DNA of 64,000 nucleotides from Streptomyces sp. MNU76 (GCF_020982545.1 NZ_JAJKLK010000019.1:930001-994000), one strand, 5' to 3'; shown: positions 25,415 to 34,829, counted from the stretch's first letter. A program made the numbers and translations. The notes: generated by a model from the letters alone, not told the origin.

Positions 25415-26791
25415 CTACTGTGGGAAGGTCGGGGTCAGGCTCAGCTCCGTCACGATGTCGCTCGTGATCCCGGACGCGCCCGCTCGGAAATGCAGGCTCG
25501 TCGCGCGGTTCACGCTGCCGGCCAGGAGGTCCTTGTCGCCATCGCCGTCGAGATCGCGCAGGCGGATGGCGGAGCCGAACATCCCGTACTCCTCGGGGTT
25601 GCCCGGCACTCCCGCCGTCGTCCGGCTGAACCACTGGGAGCCGGTGCCGGACAAGCCCTTCCTGCCGCCGCGCAGGATGTGAAAGCCGCCCGCGTCCTTT
25701 GCCGAGCCGATCTTCTCCCCGGGAACGCCCACCGCGAGGTCCGCGTAGCCGTCGCGGTTCGTGTCGCCGGCGGAGAGCTCGTACCCGAAGCCGTCGCTCT
25801 TCGTCGCGGCCGTGGCGACGCCGGAAGTGGCCTGGGTGAGGCGGTACTTGGTGGTTGGGTCGCTCTTCCCGCCGCGCACGACGACCACCGAGCCGGCGCC
25901 CTTGTTGTACGACGTGTCGCCGACCGCCAGGTCGCCGTAGCCGTCCTTGTCGAAGTCCGCGATGACGCCGGTCGGGTCGTAGTCCGGCTCCGTGTTGTTG
26001 ATCGCGACCAGCTTGTCGCTCCACCTGACCGTCTTGCCGCCGCGCAGCAACCAGGCGTCCTGGGTCATCTTGTTCTTGCGGTAGCCCTGGCCGAGGACGT
26101 ACAGGTCGGTGGCCTTGTCCCTGGTGACCTTCCCGGCGACGAGCCCCGTGGGTTCCAGGGTGCGGGCGTGGTTCGAGCGGGTGTGCCGGGTGACCTTTCC
26201 CGTCTTGCCGGTCTTGGTGAAACCACCCCGGTAGATGTGGACCGTGTCGATGCCGTCGGCGACCGCCAGGTCCGCCTTGCCGTCGCCGTCGAAGTCGCCG
26301 GTCTCGAGCTCATTGCCGAAACTGAGGTGGGACTTGGCCTTGAGGGGGAGCCTGGTCGCCTTGGTCCCGAGACCGGACTTGGCGCCCCACATGATGGTGA
26401 CCGCGCCCGCGCTGACCTTCCCGCTCACCTTCTCGCTGCGGTCGGCGACCGCCAGATCGGCGTAGCCGTCACGGTTGAGGTCGGCGGCGGCGAGGTCCTC
26501 ACCGAATCCGTCGCCGTAGCCGCCCGCGTCGCCGGACTTCCCCGGCACACCCGCGCTGTTCTGCGTGAACGTCTTGGCCTTGGTGCCGGGGCCGGTCGCC
26601 GTCCCGTACGTCACCGTGAACGACCCCCAGTCGGTGGTCGCGTAGTCCCGGTACCCGTCGCCGTTGAAATCGTCGGCGTACTTCGCGGGGGCGGCGCTCG
26701 CGGTGTCGGTCGAGAGGCCGAGCAGTCCGCCGGTCAGCGACACGGCCGCGGCCGTCGCGAGAACCAGGCGGGTGTTCCTGCGCGTGAACAT
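25415..26791 (-). CDS. Secreted FG-GAP/VCBS repeat protein
   Basis: An intact 458-residue exported protein. The signal peptide (RLVLATAAAVSLTGGLLGLS) ends near SASA-AP. At least six FG-GAP repeats follow, each with a calcium loop: DFNGDGYRDYA, DLNRDGYADLAVA, DFDGDGKADLAVA, DFDKDGYGDLAVG, DTNRDGYADLAVG and DLDGDGDKDLLAG. These form a beta-propeller like integrin alpha chains; bacterial members are thought to bind ligands or surfaces, but substrates are unknown. ATG at 26791 has AGGAG upstream. It is one of three FG-GAP genes in this window. Confidence 0.9.
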   Translation of the reverse strand: MFTRRNTRLVLATAAAVSLTGGLLGLSTDTASAAPAKYADDFNGDGYRDYATTDWGSFTVTYGTATGPGTKAKTFTQNSAGVPGKSGDAGGYGDGFGEDLAAADLNRDGYADLAVADRSEKVSGKVSAGAVTIMWGAKSGLGTKATRLPLKAKSHLSFGNELETGDFDGDGKADLAVADGIDTVHIYRGGFTKTGKTGKVTRHTRSNHARTLEPTGLVAGKVTRDKATDLYVLGQGYRKNKMTQDAWLLRGGKTVRWSDKLVAINNTEPDYDPTGVIADFDKDGYGDLAVGDTSYNKGAGSVVVVRGGKSDPTTKYRLTQATSGVATAATKSDGFGYELSAGDTNRDGYADLAVGVPGEKIGSAKDAGGFHILRGGRKGLSGTGSQWFSRTTAGVPGNPEEYGMFGSAIRLRDLDGDGDKDLLAGSVNRATSLHFRAGASGITSDIVTELSLTPTFPQ

Positions 26792-27135
26792 GCGTCTCCT
26801 GCGGTGGGCGCGGGGCCCGCTGGGGCCCCGTGCTGGTAGGGGTGCCCTGCCCGGATATCCGCATATTTGTGCACGCGGCCGCGCTGCGATCGCGAGGCGA
26901 ACGGACTTTCGCTGACGTGCCGAACAGGCTCAAGGTAAGACTTGTTGAGATCGCGAGGGTTGTACGGGACGGGAGAGGTCTTCTTCCGAGTGCCGGGGCA
27001 ACGCCGGACGTCGTACAGTACGCGGACATGTCAGGCCCGTGGGTGTTCCGGGCGAGGACGACGGGTGCTGAGGGAGGAGAGCCGCGCAGGCTGTGATCCG
27101 GCCCGTCGGCGAGTGGGGGAGGGGCGTTCTCGACG
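26792..27135. other. Divergent intergenic region
   Basis: This 344-bp gap separates the leftward FG-GAP gene and the rightward thioredoxin-fold lipoprotein gene. It contains an A/T-richer spot, CCGGATATCCGCATATTTGT near 26850, which could hold a promoter. No gene or clear operator was found. Confidence 0.4.
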
Positions 27136-27891
27136 GTGGGTGCGCGGAGAAGAGGGGTGACGGCCGTGGTGGTCGTGGCGCTGGGGCTGCTGCTCGGTGG
27201 ATGCGGTGAGCGTGCCACCTCGGTGGAGCGGAAGCCGGCGTACGAAAGCCTGGGGGAGCTGCCCGAGGAGCTGGACGCCGACGGTACGACGATCCGTGTC
27301 GGGGATCCGCACGCGCCGGTCACCCTCCGTCTCTACGAGGACCCGCGCTGCCCCTACTGCGAGGAGTACGAGCAGACCGGCGGAGGTCCGGCCGCGCGTG
27401 ACCGGACGCTGCGGCGCACGGTGGTGACCGAGTACACCCTCGCCTCCTTCCTGGACGACAGAGTGGGGGGCAGCGGCTCGAAGAAGGCCGTCAACGCCCT
27501 GCGCGCCGCGCTGGAGGAGGGCAAGTTCGCCGAGTACCACGCCGTGCTCTACGAGAACCAGCCGGAGGAGATCGTCGACGGCTTCACCGATGCGTATCTG
27601 CTCGAACTCGCCTCCGAGGTGGAGGGGTTGCGTGTTCCGGCGTTCGACTCCGCCGTCAAGACCATGAAGTACCGCGACTTCGTGACCAGGTCCGAGAAGG
27701 CCTACGAGCAGGCGGGCTCCGACCCGCGCGGACCCGGCACACCCACCGCCGTGATCAACGGGAACCGGGTCAGCGAGGAGTACTCCGGGATCCTCTACGA
27801 CGAGGTCGCGTTCGACCGGCTGCTCGGCGCCGTGGAGAAGGACCCGGAGGCGTGGGAGGAGTACGAGCCCATGTCGGAGGACATGGACTGA
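27136..27891 (+). CDS. DsbA-like thioredoxin-fold lipoprotein
   Basis: A 251-residue exported oxidoreductase. The N-terminus has a lipoprotein signal with lipobox LLGGC, so it is anchored to the outer face of the membrane. The thioredoxin fold follows: VTLRLYEDPRCPYCEEYEQT holds the CPYC active site, and GTPTAVINGNRVSEEYSG is the typical cis-Pro region. Members catalyse disulfide exchange in secreted proteins. The GTG at 27136 is the first in-frame start, with a GGGGAGGGG stretch upstream. It is a single gene; the tail is acidic (EEYEPMSEDMD). Confidence 0.9.
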   Translation: MGARRRGVTAVVVVALGLLLGGCGERATSVERKPAYESLGELPEELDADGTTIRVGDPHAPVTLRLYEDPRCPYCEEYEQTGGGPAARDRTLRRTVVTEYTLASFLDDRVGGSGSKKAVNALRAALEEGKFAEYHAVLYENQPEEIVDGFTDAYLLELASEVEGLRVPAFDSAVKTMKYRDFVTRSEKAYEQAGSDPRGPGTPTAVINGNRVSEEYSGILYDEVAFDRLLGAVEKDPEAWEEYEPMSEDMD

Positions 27892-27929
27892 GTGTCGGTC
27901 CTGTCAGTGCGGCCCCCTGCTGTCCTGCC

Positions 27930-28452
27930 ATGGCAACGGTGACGTTCGTCGAAGAGACGGCGAGTGGGGTGCGGGGCGACGGCCGGGCGGTCGAACTCGC
28001 CGAGGAGCGGATGGCGGTGCGGGAGCTGATCCGGCGGCGGGTCGTCGTCCTCCTGGCATCGGCCGAGCGTTCGGACCAGCGTCCGGGCCAGCCTTCGGGC
28101 CAACGTTGCCGAGACCCGTCGGGTGCTGCTGGAGCGGCTCGTCCCCCGGCTCGCGATCGCCGACCGGTGCACGTTCGACGGGCGGTTCCTCCAGGTCGAG
28201 GGCAAGCTGTACACGTACCGGATCCATCTCGGCTCCGGGAGCATCCGGATGCCCCCGAACGACCGCTATCCGTGCATCGTCCCCAAGTCGGCCGTCACCG
28301 GCGGGAACGGAAGCAGCGGTAGGAACGGAACCCCGCAGACCGGCTGTCTCCCCTTCGAGGGCGACCGTATGCTCGCAGTCATCCTCAGCAAGGCGATGCT
28401 GCTCGCCAAGGACACGGAGATCACGGACCCGACGATCCTCAGCCAACTGTGA
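27930..28452 (+). pseudogene. Remnant of a DUF4132-family protein (C-terminal DUF7737-like domain)
   Basis: The last 110 codons (from about 28123) read LLERLVPRLAIADRCTFDGR, YRIHLGSGSIRMPPNDRYPC and FEGDRMLAVILSKAMLLAKD with TEITDPTILSQL. This is the conserved C-terminal end of the large DUF4132 proteins, which are over 800 residues long. Upstream coding sequence (VTFVEETASGVRGDGRAVEL) is in another frame and soon loses similarity. So only the tail is left, out of frame and without a proper start. The rest of the gene has been deleted. Confidence 0.6.
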
Positions 28453-28601
28453 TCAGGGGCTGTGACTCCGCCCACATGCGGGAGTCGGGGCGGGACCGGT
28501 CGAAGTAACAACTTCTCTCCGGGCCCTTGCCTCCTGCAATATGACGGACAGCCCATAGAGTTTTCAGCCGCTCAAGCAAACAACACGCAGGAGTCAGTAC
28601 C

Positions 28602-29099
28602 GTGACCGAGCAGCCTCAGCAGCCCGCTCAGCCCCCGCAGCCGCCGCAGCCCGGATACGGGTACCCGAACGCCGCCCCCGGCCAGCCGGGCGCCGGCCCG
28701 TACGGGGCTCCGCAGGGCGGCTACCAGCAGCCGGGCGCGGGCCAGCCCGGCTACGGCTACCCCGCGCAGGGCGGCTACCCGCAGCAGGGCGGTTACCCCC
28801 AGGGCGGCTACCAGGTGCCCCCGACGCCGGGCGGCGCGTACACGGGCGACCCCAACGCCCCGTACGGGTACGACCCGTACGGCCGCCCGTACTCCGACAA
28901 GTCGAAGATCGTCGCGGGCGTCCTCTCGCTGTTCCTGGGCTCCTTCGGCGTCGGCCGCTTCTACATCGGTCACGTCGGTCTCGGCGTCGCACAGCTCCTC
29001 ACCTGCGGCGGCCTCGGCATCTGGGCGCTGGTCGACGGCATCATCCTGCTCACCAGCAGCAACACCACGGACTCCAACGGACGTGTCCTGCGTGGCTGA
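28602..29099 (+). CDS. TM2-domain membrane protein with Pro/Gln/Gly/Tyr-rich N-terminus
   Basis: A 165-residue protein. The first 95 residues are low-complexity repeats such as [18 protein letters not shown], predicted to be disordered and cytoplasmic. The C-terminal TM2 domain has two spans: [20 protein letters not shown] and [20 protein letters not shown], joined by a short turn. TM2 proteins are widespread and of unknown function. The GTG start at 28602 has CAGGAG upstream. Its TM2 domain is close to that of the gene at 29838, so the two are paralogues flanking a DUF2752 gene. Confidence 0.9.
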   Translation: MTEQPQQPAQPPQPPQPGYGYPNAAPGQPGAGPYGAPQGGYQQPGAGQPGYGYPAQGGYPQQGGYPQGGYQVPPTPGGAYTGDPNAPYGYDPYGRPYSDKSKIVAGVLSLFLGSFGVGRFYIGHVGLGVAQLLTCGGLGIWALVDGIILLTSSNTTDSNGRVLRG

Positions 29100-29490
29100 G
29101 CGCGGTCTCAGCACCCTCCGGCATCCGGCGGCGGCCCCCCTCGCGGTGGCCGCCGCCGGGCTGGCGGGCGCCGCGTACCTGTACGGCACCAACCCGCACG
29201 AGCCCGGCCATCTGCTGCCCCAGTGCCCGTTCCGCTATGTCACCGGGCTGCTCTGCCCCGCCTGCGGCGGCACCCGCATGGTGTACGACCTGATGCACGG
29301 CCAGTTCACCGCGGCCTGGCACGACAACCGGATGCTGCTGCTCGCCGCGCCCTTCGCGCTCGCCCTGCTCGGCCGTTGGGCCTTCGAGGGGCTGCGCGGC
29401 CGCCGTTGGCGCCCCGGGCTCAAGCCCCGCACCCAGGCGCTGATCCTGGGCGTGGCCGTGACGTGGACGATCGTCCGCAATCTGCACTGA
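29083..29490 (+). CDS. DUF2752 membrane protein
   Basis: A 135-residue membrane protein of the DUF2752 family. The family motif is clear: [20 protein letters not shown], with the Cys pair and GGTR. Hydrophobic spans are [34 protein letters not shown] and [12 protein letters not shown]. The function is unknown; DUF2752 genes often sit beside TM2 genes, as here. Possible starts are GTG at 29083 and GTG at 29092; both overlap the end of the TM2 gene, so translation is coupled. Confidence 0.88.
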   Translation: MSCVAERGLSTLRHPAAAPLAVAAAGLAGAAYLYGTNPHEPGHLLPQCPFRYVTGLLCPACGGTRMVYDLMHGQFTAAWHDNRMLLLAAPFALALLGRWAFEGLRGRRWRPGLKPRTQALILGVAVTWTIVRNLH

Positions 29491-29837
29491 GCCGGCCCGC
29501 ACGCAGCCCGCACGCAGCCTGCACCGAGCATGCACCGAGCCCGCGCGGCCCCCGTAAATCCCTTACGCCCGCTTTATGTTGCTCAGTTGTCGCAAGTTGG
29601 CTGGAATCGGATCACGGAATCGGAACGATCGCCCGGATCCACTCCCATCCGCCCCTCACGTCTCATTACGCTGCAACGGCTACAGGGGGGATGACGGGGG
29701 ATTACGTCGTGCTCGATCGTCGGCCGGTGTTTGCCGTGCCCGATCGCCGCAGGTTCTTTGCCGCGCCTTCTCTCCTGTGATCGCTCCCGGAGCAATCCGC
29801 TTCGGTATTTCAGTCAGTACATCCAGGAGTTACTTCC
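29491..29837. other. Intergenic region before the second TM2 gene
   Basis: A 347-bp stretch without a supported gene. Its left part has short imperfect tandem units, CCCGCACGCAG repeated and GCACCGAGCAT repeated (29500-29545). The middle is less G/C-rich and may hold the promoter of the TM2 gene at 29838. Nothing else was recognised. Confidence 0.4.
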
Positions 29838-30101
29838 ATGACCGTCCCCACCCCTGACGCTCCCTTCGGCCACGACCCGCAGGGTCGCCCGTACTCCGAC
29901 AAGTCGAAGATCGTCGCCGGCATTCTGCAGCTCTTCCTCGGCACGCTCGGCATCGGTCGGTTCTACGTCGGTTCGGTCGGCGTGGGCGTCGCCCAGCTCC
30001 TCACCTGCGGTGGTCTGGGCTTCTGGTCCCTGATCGACGGCATCCTGTTCCTCACGAGCAACGACCGCACCGACTCGCAGGGTCGTGTCCTGCGCGGCTG
30101 A
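29838..30101 (+). CDS. TM2-domain membrane protein, short form
   Basis: An 87-residue protein that is almost only a TM2 domain: SKIVAGILQLFLGTLGIGRF and [20 protein letters not shown] form the two spans. The leader [16 protein letters not shown] and the tail DSQGRVLRG match the paralogue ending at 29099, so one arose from the other by duplication; this one lacks the Pro/Gly-rich extension. ATG at 29838 is preceded by CCAGGAG. The gene is followed by a strong terminator shared with sdhB. Confidence 0.9.
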   Translation: MTVPTPDAPFGHDPQGRPYSDKSKIVAGILQLFLGTLGIGRFYVGSVGVGVAQLLTCGGLGFWSLIDGILFLTSNDRTDSQGRVLRG

Positions 30102-30235
30102 GTGCGGAGGATCGCCGTTCAGGTGATCGACCGAAGGGCCTCGTCCACCCCGGAGCTTCCCCCAAGGCTCCGCGCGGGGACGGGGCCCTCGTGCGTGGGC
30201 ACGCCCGGGTCGCACGCCCGCCGCGCACGCCCCGA

Positions 30236-30279
30236 GCATGAGGAAGGCCCGCAGGTGATCCTGCGGGCCTTCCTCATGC
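30236..30279. terminator. Bidirectional terminator between TM2 and sdhB
   Basis: A 19-bp perfect stem: GCATGAGGAAGGCCCGCAG (30236-30254) and its complement (30261-30279), with a 6-nt loop GTGATC. It lies between convergent genes and can stop transcription from both sides. Confidence 0.85.
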
Positions 30280-30307
30280 GTTGCCGCGGCCGTTGCCGCG
30301 ACGGGGA

Positions 30308-31087
30308 TCAGAAGCGGCGCGTGATGAGCGCTCGCTTCACCTCCTGGATCGCCTTGGTGACCTCGATACCGCGCGGGCAGGCGTCCGTGCAGTTGAACGT
30401 CGTACGGCAACGCCACACGCCGTCACGGTCGTTGAGGATCTCCAGCCGCTGCTCGCCGGCCTCGTCGCGCGAGTCGAAGATGAAGCGGTGGGCGTTGACG
30501 ATCGCGGCCGGACCGAAGTACTGGCCGTCGTTCCAGAACACCGGGCACGAGGACGTGCACGCGGCGCAGAGGATGCACTTCGTGGTGTCGTCGAAGCGCT
30601 CACGGTCCTCGGCGGTCTGGAACCGCTCACGCGTCGGCTCGTTGGTGTCCTTCGTGATCAGGAAGGGCATCACGTCCCGGTACGCCTGGAAGAACGGCTC
30701 CATGTCCACGACCAGGTCCTTGAGGACCGTGAGGCCCTTGATGGGCTCGATCGTGATCGGCTTCTCGGGGTTGATGTCCTTGATCAGCGTCTTGCAGGCC
30801 AGACGGTTCTTGCCGTTGATCCGCATGGCGTCCGACCCGCAGATGCCGTGGGCGCAGGAACGGCGGAACGTCAGCGTGCCGTCCACGTCCCACTTGATCT
30901 TGTGCAGACCGTCGAGGACGCGCTCCTTGGGGTCGATCTCCAGCTGGAAGTCTTCCCAGACCGCCTCGGCCGCGACCTCGGGGTTGAAGCGGCGCACGCG
31001 GAACGTGACCGTGATGTACGGGGAGTTGGCGAAGCCGGGCTCGGGGCTGCCTGCCGCGTCCGCCTTGTCCAGAGTCGGAGTTGCCAT
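30308..31087 (-). CDS. sdhB: Succinate dehydrogenase iron-sulfur subunit
   Basis: A 259-residue subunit that passes electrons from the flavin of SdhA to the membrane anchor. It carries the [2Fe-2S] ligands in RRSCAHGICGSDAMRING plus the following Cys, the [4Fe-4S] ligands in CILCAACTSSCPV, and the [3Fe-4S] ligands in CRTTFNCTDACPRGI. Length is normal for the family. It is the last gene of the sdhCDAB operon; its ATG overlaps the SdhA stop by one base (TGATG-type junction). A bidirectional terminator follows. Confidence 0.97.
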   Translation of the reverse strand: MATPTLDKADAAGSPEPGFANSPYITVTFRVRRFNPEVAAEAVWEDFQLEIDPKERVLDGLHKIKWDVDGTLTFRRSCAHGICGSDAMRINGKNRLACKTLIKDINPEKPITIEPIKGLTVLKDLVVDMEPFFQAYRDVMPFLITKDTNEPTRERFQTAEDRERFDDTTKCILCAACTSSCPVFWNDGQYFGPAAIVNAHRFIFDSRDEAGEQRLEILNDRDGVWRCRTTFNCTDACPRGIEVTKAIQEVKRALITRRF

Positions 31088-32841
31088 CAGTACTTACGCT
31101 CCATCGGCTGGTAGCGGGTCTGGACGACCGGCTTGTAGTCGAGGCGGACGGTCTCGGAGCCGTCGTCGCCGACCTCGCGGTACGCCATGGTGTGACGCAT
31201 GAAGTTGACGTCGTCGCGGTTGGGGTAGTCCTCGCGGTAGTGACCACCGCGGGACTCCTTGCGGGCCAGCGCGGAGACGGCCATGACCTCGGCCAGGTCG
31301 AGCAGGTTGCCCAGCTCGACGGCCTCCAGCAGGTCGGTGTTGAACCGGCGGCCCTTGTCCTGGATCGCCACGTTCCTGTAGCGCGCGCGCAGCTCGGCGA
31401 TCTTCTCGACGGCCGTCTTGATCGTCTGCTCGGTGCGGAACACCATGACGTTGGCGTCCATGGTCTCCTGCAGCTCGCGCCGCAGCTCCGCCACGCGCTC
31501 GTTGCCCGTGGAGGAGCGCAGCCGCTCGATCTGCTCGACGACCAGGGACTCCGGGTTCTCCGGCAGCTCGACGAAATCCGCCTTCTGGGCGTACTCGGCG
31601 GCCGCGATGCCCGCCCGGCGCCCGAACACGTTGATGTCGAGCAGCGAGTTGGTGCCGAGACGGTTGGCGCCGTGCACGGAGACACAGGCGACCTCACCGG
31701 CGGCGTACAGACCGGGGACGACGGTGGTGTTGTCGCTGAGGACCTCACCCTCGACGTTCGTCGGGATGCCGCCCATGGCGTAGTGCGCGGTCGGCTGGAT
31801 CGGGATCGGGTCCGTGTAGGGCTCGATACCGAGGTAGGTGCGCGCGAACTCGGTGATGTCCGGGAGCTTGGCGTCCAGCTGCTCCGGCGGGAGGTGCGTG
31901 AGGTCGAGGTAGACGTGGTCGCCCTCGGGACCGCAGCCGCGGCCCTCACGGATCTCCGTGTAGATGGAGCGGGACACGACGTCACGGGACGCGAGGTCCT
32001 TCATGACCGGCGCGTACTTCTCCATGAAGCGCTCGCCGTCCTTGTTGCGGAGGATGCCGCCCTCACCGCGGGCGCCCTCCGTCAGCAGGATGCCCATGCG
32101 CCAGATGCCGGTCGGGTGGAACTGGAAGAACTCCATGTCCTCCAGCGGCAGCCCGCGACGGTAGACGGCGGCCTGGCCGTCACCGGTCAGGGTGTGCGCG
32201 TTGGACGTCACCTTGAAGAACTTGCCGCAGCCGCCGGACGCGTAGATCACGGCCTTCGCCTGGAAGATGTGGATCTCGCCGGTCGCCAGCTCGTACGCCA
32301 CGACACCGGCCGACTTCTTGACGCCGTCGACCTCGGTGATCAGCTGGTCCAGGACGTAGAACTCGTTGAAGAACTCCACGCCGTGCTTGACGCAGTTCTG
32401 GTAGAGCGTCTGGAGGATCATGTGGCCGGTGCGGTCGGCCGCGTAGCAGGACCGGCGGACCGGCGCCTCGCCGTGGTTGCGGCTGTGACCGCCGAAGCGG
32501 CGCTGGTCGATCGTGCCGTTCGGGGTCCGGTTGAACGGCAGGCCCATCTTCTCCAGGTCGAGGACGGAGTCGATGGCCTCCTTCGCCAGGATCTCGGCGG
32601 CGTCCTGGTCGACCAGGTAGTCACCGCCCTTGACCGTGTCGAAGGTGTGCCACTCCCAGTTGTCCTCCTCCACGTTGGCGAGCGCGGCGGCCATGCCGCC
32701 CTGCGCGGCGCCCGTGTGGGAGCGGGTGGGGTACAGCTTGGTCAGCACGGCGGTGCGGCTGCGCTGCGTGGACTCGATGGCCGCGCGCATACCGGCGCCG
32801 CCGGCGCCGACGATGACGGTGTCGTACTTGTGGATCTTCAT
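31087..32841 (-). CDS. sdhA: Succinate dehydrogenase flavoprotein subunit
   Basis: A 584-residue catalytic subunit that oxidises succinate to fumarate. The dinucleotide-binding loop [16 protein letters not shown] is at the N-terminus, and [14 protein letters not shown] holds the His that binds FAD covalently. [19 protein letters not shown] and the later [20 protein letters not shown] are standard family signatures. ATG at 32841 is used; the frame is open further upstream, but that part is antisense to sdhD. It is 23 bp downstream of sdhD and overlaps sdhB by one base. Confidence 0.97.
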   Translation of the reverse strand: MKIHKYDTVIVGAGGAGMRAAIESTQRSRTAVLTKLYPTRSHTGAAQGGMAAALANVEEDNWEWHTFDTVKGGDYLVDQDAAEILAKEAIDSVLDLEKMGLPFNRTPNGTIDQRRFGGHSRNHGEAPVRRSCYAADRTGHMILQTLYQNCVKHGVEFFNEFYVLDQLITEVDGVKKSAGVVAYELATGEIHIFQAKAVIYASGGCGKFFKVTSNAHTLTGDGQAAVYRRGLPLEDMEFFQFHPTGIWRMGILLTEGARGEGGILRNKDGERFMEKYAPVMKDLASRDVVSRSIYTEIREGRGCGPEGDHVYLDLTHLPPEQLDAKLPDITEFARTYLGIEPYTDPIPIQPTAHYAMGGIPTNVEGEVLSDNTTVVPGLYAAGEVACVSVHGANRLGTNSLLDINVFGRRAGIAAAEYAQKADFVELPENPESLVVEQIERLRSSTGNERVAELRRELQETMDANVMVFRTEQTIKTAVEKIAELRARYRNVAIQDKGRRFNTDLLEAVELGNLLDLAEVMAVSALARKESRGGHYREDYPNRDDVNFMRHTMAYREVGDDGSETVRLDYKPVVQTRYQPMERKY

Positions 32842-32864
32842 GATCGGTTGCCTCAGCCCCGTGC

Positions 32865-33356
32865 CTAGCGGATGTTCGGGTCGAAGGTGAAGATCACCAG
32901 CGTGCCCAGCAGGATGGTGAACACCGTGGCGGTGTAGAGCAGGCCCTTGAGCCACAGCCGGGTGTTCGGGCGCTCCGCGTAGTCGTTGATGACGGTACGC
33001 AGGCCGTTCGCGCCGTGCAGCATCGCGAGCCACAGCATCAGCAGGTCCCAGGTCTGCCAGAACGGCGAGGCCCAGCGGCCCGCGACGAACGCGAAGCCGA
33101 TCTTGGAGACGCCGCCGTCGAGGACGAGCTGGATCAGCAGGTGGCCGACGACCAGGACGACCAGGACGATGCCGGACAGACGCATGAAGAGCCACGCGAC
33201 CATCTCGAAGTTGCCGCGGGTCGACCGGGGGGTCTTCTTGGTGCGCTTGCGGGGCGGCTCGATGACGGGGGCCGGGTTGTCGGGGCTGTAGCCCGACAGT
33301 TCACCGGCGCCCTCGACGGGGCCGATGCCGGAGGCGGTGGTTTCAGTGGCGGACAT
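32865..33356 (-). CDS. sdhD: Succinate dehydrogenase hydrophobic membrane anchor subunit
   Basis: A 163-residue membrane anchor. A polar N-terminus of about 55 residues precedes three spans: [40 protein letters not shown] and [20 protein letters not shown]. The His in [12 protein letters not shown] and [14 protein letters not shown] fit heme and quinone ligation in actinobacterial SdhD. It is placed second in sdhCDAB, 5 bp after sdhC. Together with SdhC it binds heme b and reduces menaquinone. Confidence 0.93.
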   Translation of the reverse strand: MSATETTASGIGPVEGAGELSGYSPDNPAPVIEPPRKRTKKTPRSTRGNFEMVAWLFMRLSGIVLVVLVVGHLLIQLVLDGGVSKIGFAFVAGRWASPFWQTWDLLMLWLAMLHGANGLRTVINDYAERPNTRLWLKGLLYTATVFTILLGTLVIFTFDPNIR

Positions 33357-33361
33357 CTGCC

Positions 33362-33742
33362 TCAGCTCCCGAAGACTTCACGGACGGCGTGACCGAGGAC
33401 GGGGTACAGGGCCCCGATCATCAGCACGAGCCAGACGCCGACGACGGACCACAGCATCGTCTTCTGGTGACGGGGGCCGTTGGACCAGAAGTCGACGGCG
33501 ATGACCCGAAGACCGTTGAGCGCGTGGAAGAGGACGGCGGCGACGAGGCCGTACTCCAGCAGCGCGACGATCGGCGTCTTGTACGTGGCCACGACCTTGT
33601 CGTAGGCGTCGGGGGAGACACGGACGAGAGCGGTGTCCAGCACGTGTACGAACAGGAAGAAGAAGATGAGGACGCCGGTGACTCGATGAGCCACCCAGGA
33701 CCACATTCCTTCCCGGCCGCGGTACAGCGTTCCAGCCGGCAC
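33362..33742 (-). CDS. sdhC: Succinate dehydrogenase cytochrome b556 subunit
   Basis: A 126-residue heme-bearing anchor subunit. It begins VPAGTLYRGREGMWSWVAHR, the usual opening of actinobacterial SdhC, and has three spans: VTGVLIFFFLFVHVLDTAL, LLEYGLVAAVLFHALNGLRV and LWSVVGVWLVLMIGALYPVL. The His in AHRVTG and FHALNG are probable heme ligands. GTG at 33742 has GGAGGG at good spacing; a longer frame up to 33817 is charged and lacks homology. It is the first gene of the operon. Confidence 0.93.
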   Translation of the reverse strand: MPAGTLYRGREGMWSWVAHRVTGVLIFFFLFVHVLDTALVRVSPDAYDKVVATYKTPIVALLEYGLVAAVLFHALNGLRVIAVDFWSNGPRHQKTMLWSVVGVWLVLMIGALYPVLGHAVREVFGS

Positions 33743-33852
33743 GGAAGAACCCTCCGGGAGCGGGGATTGGGGCCGGCCGGCTTGCTTGTCGGTCTGACCC
33801 GGCCGGGTACGGTCCACCGGCCCCGGCCATGGTAGCGACGTCGTTGCACTTG

Positions 33853-33881
33853 GCTTAAGCCGGGAGGGTTGGTGTGATCAA
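33853..33881 (-). promoter_or_regulatory. Possible sdhCDAB promoter
   Basis: On the minus strand TTGATC (33881-33876) and TTAAGC (33858-33853) are 17 bp apart, about 110 bp before the sdhC start. The -10 match is poor, so this is only a candidate. Confidence 0.25.
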
Positions 33882-33961
33882 ACTGGCATACAAAGGCGCA
33901 CGTAAGGGTGAGTACCGGGCGGGGCGGGGCGGGGTGCGGGTTGGATTCCGGGTGCGGGTGG

Positions 33962-33995
33962 GTGGGGGTTGTTCGCGCGGTTCCCCGCGCCCCTA
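33962..33995. repeat. Dispersed Streptomyces intergenic repeat, copy C
   Basis: GTTCGCGCGGTTCCCCGCGC followed by CCCT matches the core of copies A and D. It lies in the gap between sdhC (reading left) and the OHCU decarboxylase (also reading left, ending at 34041), just beyond the latter's stop. Confidence 0.65.
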
Positions 33996-34040
33996 CAAGC
34001 GCAGCTCCCCGCGCTCCCGAAAACACGCGGTTCCCGCGGT

Positions 34041-34667
34041 CTACGGCACCGGGCAGGTGTTCGTGGGGCTGATGCGGGTGGTCAGGCGGGTTCTTGCCAG
34101 GCGGCGTAGTTCCTCGGCCACCACCACGCGCTCCTCCTCCGGGTCGTTCGAGAGGCGGGAGCGGATGCCCTCCAGGGTGCGGTCGAGGAGTTCGTCCGGG
34201 CGGGTGGTGTCCAGGGCGATGACGAAGACATGGCCGAAGCGGGCCTCGTACGCGGCGTGCGCGGCGTTGAGCGCGGTGTGGGCGACCCCGTAGGTGTCGT
34301 CGGGCAGGGCGGGCAGGGTCTCGCCCGCCAGGGCCTCCGCCAGGTCCGCCGGTGTGAGGTCGTACGCGGCCTCGTCGGACGCGGCGAGCAGGGCGCCCAG
34401 GTCCGGGTAGGGCCGGTGGTCGGTGAGGCGGTGCGCCCAGCGCAGGCTGCGCAGGCAGGCGAGCAGGGCCTGCCGGGCGGTCTCGGCGGGGGCGTGGTTG
34501 AACCGCTCCAGGGCCGAGGGGCCGGGAGTGTGGGCCTGCTCCGGGACGGCGACCTGGCCGGGGAGGCGTGGAAGACGGTGCGGAGGCAGCGTGGGTCCTC
34601 GGCGATGCGTAGGGGCCGGCTGGGCAGGCTGTGCGAAAGGTGCCACCACGATATCGAGGCGGTTCAT
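34041..34667 (-). CDS. OHCU decarboxylase (uric acid degradation)
   Basis: 2-oxo-4-hydroxy-4-carboxy-5-ureidoimidazoline decarboxylase, the last step from urate to S-allantoin. The 208-residue protein has a Pro-rich leader of about 45 residues and then the family core: LERFNHAPAETARQALLACL, RWAHRLTDHRPYPDLGALLA, FGHVFVIALDTTRPDELLDR and GIRSRLSNDPEEERVVVAEE. ATG at 34667 is the best in-frame start. The gene is alone; no hydroxyisourate hydrolase or urate oxidase genes are close. It is divergent from the GH20 gene. Confidence 0.87.
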   Translation of the reverse strand: MNRLDIVVAPFAQPAQPAPTHRRGPTLPPHRLPRLPGQVAVPEQAHTPGPSALERFNHAPAETARQALLACLRSLRWAHRLTDHRPYPDLGALLAASDEAAYDLTPADLAEALAGETLPALPDDTYGVAHTALNAAHAAYEARFGHVFVIALDTTRPDELLDRTLEGIRSRLSNDPEEERVVVAEELRRLARTRLTTRISPTNTCPVP

Positions 34668-34829
34668 GGGCTGTCCGTTCGATGCCCGAAATTCACCCGG
34701 ACGGGAGAGTTTCGGAACCAGTGGTGGACGGTTCGGGCGGTGAGACGTCGTAGGTTCGAGAAGGGGGCTCGGCGGAGAGTCGGGAGTGAGGCCGGGGGAA
34801 AGCGCGTGGCGAGAGGTGTGTGAGATGTC

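Noticed and set aside
24458-26839. Long plus-strand open frame over the lectin and FG-GAP genes
   Set aside because: Shadow of two leftward secreted-protein genes, which have signal peptides and repeats.
31087-33195. SdhA starting at 33195
   Set aside because: The extra 118 codons are out of frame over sdhD; homology begins at the ATG at 32841 ([17 protein letters not shown]).
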